In this document: piece by piece, positions 57,093 through 64,000 of the stretch | Numbering within the stretch: the stretch's first letter is position 1 | Layout of the letters: every line of letters starts with the position of its first letter | Assembly: GCA_935421135.1 (NCBI GenBank) | Contig: OW285193.1 | Location: 5,450,496 to 5,514,495 of the forward strand | DNA length: 64,000 nucleotides | Direction of reading: 5' to 3' | Origin: Bugulina stolonifera | Lineage: Eukaryota > Bryozoa > Gymnolaemata > Cheilostomatida > Bugulidae | The notes under the pieces: model-generated | Database searches by the model: none | Told to the model about the DNA's origin: nothing | Seen by the model: the letters and a program-made list of their open reading frames with translations, nothing else | Program-made: the position numbers and the translations under genes

Positions 57093-60000
57093 GTAAGTGA
57101 TAACCTCTTTACTTATTCAATCTACTTTTGCTGTGGTGAGAATAAAAAGGCACATTGGACAACTGCATATGTTAACCGCATGTTCTTCTATATATACATG
57201 TACATGTAGTTGGCATTTATTAGACTATGATTCTTGTACTAGGCTACACCTAGTAGGTCAAATACAACTGTATCTCTTACATTTTATGCTGGGTAACTAC
57301 TTTTGAAACATTTTAAGATTAGAGAAAAGGTTCTCAACAGTGCTGTCAGAGCTATCAGGGTTACTTTTTTATTAGTAATCACCTTACAACTTCCTGCATG
57401 TACTTTTAATGCTAAAATCTTACCAATAGACCTAACAGGTAACTGTGAATGAACTAGGCTGCAAAATGTGATGCCCATAAAGTATGGTAGAATTTCCAAG
57501 GGCTGAACTTGCCCCCCCCCCCCCCCCATTCAAGTTTTAAGCCTTCAAAATGCACTCCAGGTCACTAAGTTTTTTGCTGTGTAAGAAATCATTAGAGCCA
57601 TATTTCTACAACCAGATGCATCATTGATTTCTACTTCGCAATTTCGTTGGGCAGGTATTTTGTATTTTTTGTCACTGTTCACTGTCTTACTTTGTAGTTT
57701 ACAGCTTCTTGTGAGCCTATAGTTAGCTCCCTGCTTTAGTTACATACATAGCCAGAGAGAAACCAGTTCATACAAACATACATGTACATGCATAAACTTT
57801 CATTTTTGTGCCACAAAAGGTCCAAATATTGCCTAGGAGGCATAACTAACCATAAGCTCATAACCTACACAGATAGTAGCTAAATGAACATTGTATAAGG
57901 AAAATCAACAAATACAAAAAACCACAAAAATATAATAAAAGATATTTATCACAAATGAACATTGTGTAAGAAAAAGCAACAAATACAAAAAATAATTACT
58001 ATAATACACTAATTTAATGCAATTATCACAATAACAAAGATAGTTTAAGGATAGCCACTTAATTTATCTAACGTAAGACTTGTTCTTAGCACATCAGCTG
58101 CACCCTCATGCTAACAATGAATAGGCCATGAGGTAAACCTTGTACTCTCTCATTTAATGATGAATCACTATGTATCTAAATGGTAGTGTGGGGCTAATTG
58201 AAATACTGCCTGGTTGCAACATCCATCGCGAACAACCCTTAAATACTGTCCAATGAAACAGTCTACCTACATGTATAGGTGTTGGTGGCCGAGTGGTCTA
58301 GCGCTAGTCACTCTGGTCTTGCAGCAGTGACACAAGTTATCTGCAAGGACGTGGGTTCGAGTCCCACCAACGACCTGGAGGTTTTCGTCCCCAAGAAGGT
58401 TTTCCCTCTGTGCCATATCGAACTATAATAATATCCAGCTCTAGGAGCCGTGGTGGCCCCTCGACTAGCTCTGCTACTGGGCAGCCACGTTAAAGAATTG
58501 TGTTTGGCGCCACGGATATAATCTAGGAATAGAAAGCATTCCATTTAAAGCAGTCTGCTTAAAGTGGAAGTAGCCCCAAAGGCTGGATAGTCTTCCTGAG
58601 TTGTCCTCTCTTGTATGAGCTATGCTAAATTCAGTTATTTATTTTTCTTTCGGCGCTAATATTGTTTTGCCACAAGTAGTTATGTGTAGTTTGGAAAAAT
58701 ACTCACTACCTCTATTATATACTCTATATACCTCTATACTCATAGAAGCTTTTAGAAAACATGAGGAAGTTGTGTTCTCATTGTAGTATGCCCTCAAATA
58801 AATGAGAAGTTTTCTTGCTAATTGCACTACCATGCTGTCTAAAATAAAAAAGACAAGTGAATATATGTGGCTAAGTATCATGCTATCAAAAGTGTAGAAG
58901 GAATTTGTAAGCTCTTGGTTCACAGAAAAGTCGTTGAATAAAAACCTTTCCATGAGTGTTATAACAAGGTTAGCTGGGTTGCTCAAATGACATAGACTGC
59001 CTTTGTTTGAGATCATTTTGTAGCAGATGACATCATCTGCTCTTGCACTGGCGGACCTTCTTGAATAGCTCTAGCTAAGCACTATCCAACAAGCTATTCG
59101 CAGCGTTTTGATTGGCTTTGGTCAACTTTGGAAATTATGCCTCTTTAAGACTCCCTCTCCATAATATTACTAGTTATCGCCATCATATAACAAAAGACAA
59201 AACGGTCTACGGTTTACAGTTTGCCATCCTCCAATTAGATTTGTGGTTGAAAATTGGGGCGATTCATATGTTGCAATGCTGCCGGTCAGCATCTCCGCTC
59301 TGGGTGGTGCTAGGACCTCGAGACCGGGTCCCCCTGCATTGCTGCCGGAGTGGTTCCCGAGCTTTAGGCTGTCGGACCCGACCTGAGGTGGGGTGGGTGC
59401 TTGACTCACCCCACCCGCCGAATAAGTGTTGGCACTTGGGCTATGCTGGCAGCGGAGATCCTCCTGGAATAATTATTTATATATCTCACAATGTTGCCAG
59501 TAAGGATCTTGGTTCCGGGTGGTCCTAGGATCTTGGGATCAGGTCCCCAGGCATCGCTGTCGGGGCAGGGTCATAGTCTTAGGTCGTCAGCCCTAACCAA
59601 GAGTGGGGTGGGTGCTCCAACCCACCCCACCCGACTCATTTGTGTTGGAACTCAGGCTACGGACTTGAAGTTGTTTTCTTGATGCAAGAGAACGTAACTC
59701 GTTGTGGAATCACTGTAACATGCCTGTGCCAGCAGAGGTCATGCACAGGCAGGACCACAGCACATGAACACAAGCCATCACTTCACTCGAGCAAAGCGAG
59801 CAACTAATACAGTGAGACTCGCGTCACGGACCAAGCACGGAGTGCTTGTATAACAAAAGACAAAACAATCTACACTCTGAGGTCTGCCATCCTCCAAGCA
59901 GATGTGGGGTAGAAATTTGAGACGATTCATATACGCGTATGTTGCAATGCTGCCAGCCAGGATCTCTGCTCTGAGTGGTGCTAGGGCCTTGGGAGCAGGT

Positions 60001-63000
60001 CCCCAGGCATGGCTGCCAGGATGAAGCTCTAGCCTTAGGCCCTCGGACCCAACCAAAAGCGGGCGTGGGTATCCGACCTACTCATCTCGCTATACTGGTG
60101 TTGGAACTTGGGCTATGGACATGGAGTGGTCTCCCTATCACATAGACTCTTCAGGGACTCCCTGCAAAATGCCTTCGCCACCAGAGGTAATGCACTGCAT
60201 GACCACAGTACTTGAGCACAAGCCATCATTACGTGCAAGGGAAGGGGGCAACTGTTGCAGTGAGACTTGCATCGCAGACCAAGCACAGAGTGCTTGTCAA
60301 ATAACAAGAGACAAAACGGTCTACGGTTTACGGTCGACAGACAGCGGTCTGCACTCCTCCAAACAGACTTGGGGTCACAAATTGAAAAGATTTTGTATAT
60401 GTTGCAATGCTGCCGGTCAAGATCTCGGTTCAGGGTGGTGCTGGGACTTTGGGGCCGGGTCCCCAGGCATCACTGCCGGTGTGGGTCTCTAGCCTTAGGC
60501 CCTTGGCCCTGACTAATGGCGGGGTGGGTAGTTAACCCACTCCACCCTCCGGATGGGTGTTGGAACTCAGACTAGGCAGCCAGCGAAAATCCTCCTGGAC
60601 TCAATTATTTATATTGTGTTACAATGCTGCCTTTGAGGATCTCGGTTCCAGGTGGCGCTAGGACTTTGGAACCGGGTCACCCGCTATCGTTGTCAAGGCC
60701 TAGGCATAGCCTTAGGCTCTGACCCCGACTCAGGGTGGGGTGGGCACCTGAATAACCCCACCCGCTGTATTGGTGTTGGAACTTGGGCTATATACGTGGA
60801 GTTGGCTCCCTAATGCATGGAAACACAACTCCTTGTGGAATCCCTGCAACATGCCTTCGCCACGAGAGGTCATGCACATGCATGACCACAGTACATGAAC
60901 ACAAGCCATCATTACATTATTGCAGTTGGACCTGCGTCGCAGACCAAGCAGGAAGTACATGTGGGTGTAAAATAAGCAATGAGGAAGCAGCCGTGTCTTA
61001 GTGTCAAGGGCTCTGGAATTCCATGTAAGTGTCCCAGGTTCGATTCCGATCAGGGTTATTGGTGGTGTTAGGAAGGGCATCCAACCTTATAATGCACCTG
61101 TGCTACATCAGTTAACTTTGTCATTGGTGAAGTGCCTTCTCCACCCCAAATTAGAAGAAAATGCATATCTCTTCAGATCACTGCTTCTTTTACCTGGGAT
61201 TAATAGCGGGAAGTAAAATTGGTAAGTAAGTACATCTGGAGGGTGACAATAGCCTTTGAACTACTATCTGCCGTGGAATTGTGGCTTTTCATGTCCTGAA
61301 GATATTAGTATAGCAATGTAATACTTTATTGTCTTGCATTTTAGGTACAGAAAAATTCAGGTGATGTATCAGTTACTCTCTGGAATGTCAACCCCATCAG
61401 AAAGTTTAAACATAAGTATGCTTATGATTCCAAGAAAAATTGCTCCAAGAGACATCAATGGAAAAGGGGCATTGGCAGGGGGACAAGTAGATCAAGGTCT
61501 AAAGGGTGAGGGAAATATTAAACAGTGATACCCAAGACAATTAGTTGCGTAATATGACCACCAAAGACTACTTCCCAAACTTCCGAACCAAAGGACTCTG
61601 ACACAGATAGACTTTAATTAGCATCTATAAGTGCATGTGCATGTGCATATAGTGTGGATGGCAATAGTACTAGGTATATGATTCTGATTTTGATTCGTTG
61701 TTTATGCTATGATATACGTTCCTTATATAGTGTAAAAACTAGCAGTTAGCGTTTGTGTTGTCATGAAGCTGTAGTGATCTAAAGAAGAACGAAATGTGAC
61801 GTTCTGCAGCTTTCTGCCACCAACTACATTATTTTATCACTATGTTTGAAGTTTATTGAAACATCAACTTGCAGAAAAGGACAGCATTAAAGTTAGGAAT
61901 CTCAAACTAAAGTTTGAAAAAGTGCTTTATTTTTGCTATTTTCCAATTGATATGAGGTGTATGCGCATTGGTTGGTAAATCATTTGCTCCCTGTGGCACG
62001 CAGTCATTATTTACACCGTATGTCAAAACCTGTGCCTGTTTAGCCACATTTCACTGTTTTGGAAGAACTATTTGCTGTGGAGGTTGAAAGAGAAGCTGAA
62101 AATGATGCTGATGTCGGGGGATTCCATGAGTTTTTTCTCCCGAAAGACAGTGCATTTGAATAGTACAATACATCCTTAGAAGCACCATAATCACTATACA
62201 TATGGTGTGTTTTAGTATATGCATCCATGCGTGTATTTTAGATATTACAAAAGAAAATCTACTTTGGATAAAGAAAGTTGAGAATCCATACTATGACTTA
62301 CAAAATGTAACCGACACTCAAGCAAACAGAATAGGCTTAGTTAAAAAGGTAAACAATTTGTTCTGAACATTCTCGTTTCCCGGTACGCTTGTTGACCTAC
62401 TAGTATTCTAATGTGTAACCGTGGATAGTGCGCAGCCATTGCACGACACCTACCGAAGAACCTGCTCCTGTCTGCATAGCATTCTGGCTCTCGTGCTTAT
62501 GTCCATTCAAATGCATAAGAAGGCAACAAGCCGAACCGGACTGTCTATTCCATAACCGATCAAATGTTATAAGGTTCCAAGATCCACATATATAGACAAG
62601 ACACACTGATTATTGCAGTAGAGTAGGCAGGAACAGCCTATTTAGCAAATGAAGAAACTAATCCAGAGAGATGTGAACCTGTTAGTGGTTTATTTTCAGC
62701 TGAATGAAACTGAACATCCTGATAATATTTTTCATACAACTTAGACACATTGATGGACAGTACTAGTGCTTTGTACATTAGCCAAGTGCGGAAAATTAGT
62801 AGTACCAATAGAGATTACTGGTGTGACTGACAGCAAGGGTCTACCATTTCCTGTAAATGTACATTTCTCTGTTGAAGATTATTTGGTAATGCAAACCGTA
62901 CGATGTAAATATGGGTGTATGGCTAAAATAGTACAATTGTATCTTCCCTTGTTCACTGATTTACATTCTACGGCATGCTCTATGCACATGTAAGTTATAA

Positions 63001-63298
63001 GTGGAACAATGCATGAGGTACATTATATTTTTACATGTTTCATTGTTTGCATTATACCATTGAAAGGAACATCAATGCTATCAAATACCAAATTTTATAT
63101 GATGTAGGTGTGTCAAAGTGTTCCACATAGTAAAAGAAACACAGAGTTCGAAGGTGACAGCAGGTGCTTGCTATTCCGTCAGACTGTTTATTGTCCACTA
63201 CCAAAAACTGGAACATCAAATATGCTAAGATTGGTATGTGTTGTCATCGGAAGACAATGTTCTCAACGAAGCGATGATGCCCACATGTTTGTACCCAA
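56998..63298 (+). CDS. Carbohydrate sulfotransferase (HNK-1/CHST family), 5' part
   Basis: Four exons join in frame: 56998-57092, 61345-61505, 62242-62348, 63108-63298. The 184 residues begin with a short cytoplasmic tail and a signal-anchor helix, as in Golgi type II enzymes. A stem region with one N-glycosylation sequon (LNIS) follows. The sulfotransferase_2 (CHST8-14-like) region then starts: a basic KKVCQS segment and the 5'-phosphosulfate-binding loop CPLPKTGTSNMLRLV, equivalent to the family's PKxxxTNWKR loop. These enzymes transfer sulfate from PAPS to glycan chains such as chondroitin or dermatan. The 3' phosphate-binding motif and the rest of the enzyme lie beyond the window. The subtype cannot be told. 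Confidence 0.7.
58275..58560 (+). mobile_element. tRNA-Leu/Ser-like SINE, family C
   Basis: Head ggtggccgagtggtctagcg (A box) and gtgggttcgagtcccac (perfect T-arm) with a long variable arm, as in class II tRNAs. The acceptor ends do not pair well (several mismatches) and there is a ~190-bp non-tRNA body, so it is a SINE and not a working tRNA gene. In intron 1 of the sulfotransferase gene. Confidence 0.7.
59265..60790. repeat. Diverged array of GC-rich ~457-bp units
   Basis: The string ttgcaatgctgccggtcagg atctcggttc and its variants begins units at about 59271, 59487, 59942, 60402 and 60620 (spacings about 215, 456, 460, 217). Each unit continues with gggtggtgctaggac, ccgggtccccaggcat, cttaggccctcggaccc and a ccacccca block. 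The longer units add gcaacatgccttcgccacca, agacaaaacggtctacggtt and similar. Two units seem to have lost about 240 bp. Much more GC-rich than the flanks; no ORF is conserved between units. Confidence 0.8.
60990..61165 (+). mobile_element. tRNA-derived SINE, family B
   Basis: gaggaagcagccgtgtctta gtgtc (A-box region), cccaggttcgattccgatc (B box), then ggtggtgttaggaagggcat ccaacctta, shared with the minus-strand copy at 4.4 kb. Followed after a short gap by ggtaagtaagta. Confidence 0.65.
61345..61505 (+). CDS. Sulfotransferase exon 2 (stem)
   Basis: Acceptor CATTTTAG, donor AAGG|GTGAGG, phase 2 in, phase 1 out. Encodes YRKIQVMYQLLSGMSTPSES, then LNISMLMIPRKIAPRD and a Gly-rich end. No catalytic motif, as expected for a stem. 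Confidence 0.6.
62242..62348 (+). CDS. Sulfotransferase exon 3
   Basis: Acceptor TATTTTAG, donor AAAAAG|GTAAAC, phase 1 in, phase 0 out. Encodes ITKENLLWIKKVENPYYDLQ followed by NVTDTQANRIGLVKK; NVT is another possible glycosylation site. Leads directly into the VCQS start of exon 4. Confidence 0.6.
63108..63298 (+). CDS. Sulfotransferase exon 4 (5'-PSB loop)
   Basis: Acceptor GATGTAG, donor CCCAA|GTAAGA. Contains RCLLFRQTVYCPLPKTGTSN and MLRLVCVVIG, the PAPS-binding loop and following helix. A possible next exon starts at 63364 (TCTACCAG|T, peptide KKCIGADSYLKDTTASSEIL) but its donor is weak. Confidence 0.7.
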
Positions 63299-63304
63299 GT
63301 AAGA

Positions 63305-64000
63305 ACTGCTTGTCATAATATCATTGATCCCATTGAATAACTACACATTCATGTCTCTACCAGTAAAAAATGTATTGGGGCAGATAGTTACCTAAAAGAT
63401 ACTACAGCAAGTAGTGAAATACTGATATTGGTTTTAAGTTTCCTAGCATCTCTTTCTAACTATTAATACATGCAATAGTAATAAATGACAAATTTGAGGG
63501 GAAAGTAGCAAGAGTATATTTTAAGGGGCGGCAGGGATGCATTCATGTAGTTATTACAAACTGCTACTAGCTAGCAATAGTACTGCAACACTTTCACTCC
63601 TGTTACAAGTAATAGTAACAGTAATACTGTGTAAATAGAAGCAGTAGTGAACACTTGTTGTGGTGATGCTACAACCAGTGCAGTGTAGTGTCATGCAGTG
63701 TCATGCGTGCAGTGTCTACATCAAAAACACGCACGTTGATGATCTACCTCTGCCCTGATTCGCAAAGAGAAGCCAGATTCTGGCGGGGTATATGACCACA
63801 TTGGGGTGGCGGGTTGATGTAGTGGTCACTGACCATGCACTACTGTTGTGGAAGGTGAGCTCTTCCACTCAGAGCCCAGTTCCTATCGCTCATACAAGTT
63901 TTGAACTTCTGAGGTCCGTTAAATAGGATGGCCAAGCGGCTCAACAGTAACAAAAAAAAAGAAATAATGCCATCATATCTAGATTTTGCATTTTAGAGAG
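63305..64000. other. Intron or 3' part of the sulfotransferase gene; possible SINE tail
   Basis: 63810-63960 has a SINE-like look: gggttgatgtagtggtcactg at the start and aacaaaaaaaaagaaataatg at the end. A further coding exon at 63364 is possible but unproven. Confidence 0.35.

Noticed and set aside
58275..58375. Functional tRNA-Leu or tRNA-Ser gene
   Set aside because: The T-arm and A box are good but the acceptor strands do not pair, and a SINE body follows; treated as a tRNA-derived SINE.

Overview
This is nuclear DNA from an animal. Genes are split into many small exons with GT-AG introns, the sequence is AT-rich, and it is full of non-autonomous transposons, tRNA-derived SINEs and minisatellites. 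The recognisable protein families are metazoan: an SLC18B1-like transporter, a type II membrane carbohydrate sulfotransferase and C2H2 zinc fingers. The many tacatgta-type motifs and the TE-rich introns make me think of a marine invertebrate, perhaps a sponge, but that is only an impression.

Layout. (1) 1-6.3 kb: the first coding exon of an SLC18B1-like transporter (minus strand, ATG at 2401), then intergenic DNA with a LINE 3' remnant, foldback elements, SINEs and a solo LTR. (2) 6.3-43.2 kb, minus strand: one very large gene. I assembled it exon by exon from splice sites and reading phase. It has about 54 coding exons from ATG 43155 to the stop at 6328 and encodes about 2,800 residues. Most of the protein is a repeated three-exon module (here called D, P and N) carrying four zinc-binding units. 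The P and N fingers are each split by a phase-0 intron, so their last zinc ligand lies at the start of the next exon. No known protein comes to mind; it is the most notable coding feature of the window. Its introns hold two hAT-like elements with target-site duplications, other palindromic elements, a LINE fragment and many minisatellites. (3) 43.2-47.15 kb: intergenic, with one isolated exon-like ORF. (4) 47154-52264: a structurally complete LTR retrotransposon on the minus strand. Its two 663-bp LTRs read as identical; it has a primer-binding site matching a tRNA-Leu 3' end, a polypurine tract and a 4-bp target duplication. It encodes only one 1,145-residue Gag-type ORF and no polymerase, so it looks like a recently moved element that depends on enzymes from elsewhere. 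(5) 52.3-57 kb: intergenic, with a degenerate LINE fragment. (6) 57-63.3 kb, plus strand: the 5' part of a Golgi-type carbohydrate sulfotransferase gene, running off the right edge. Its first intron contains SINEs and a diverged array of about 0.46-kb units.

All exon boundaries are predictions from reading splice consensus, phase continuity and conserved residues; no transcript data were available.
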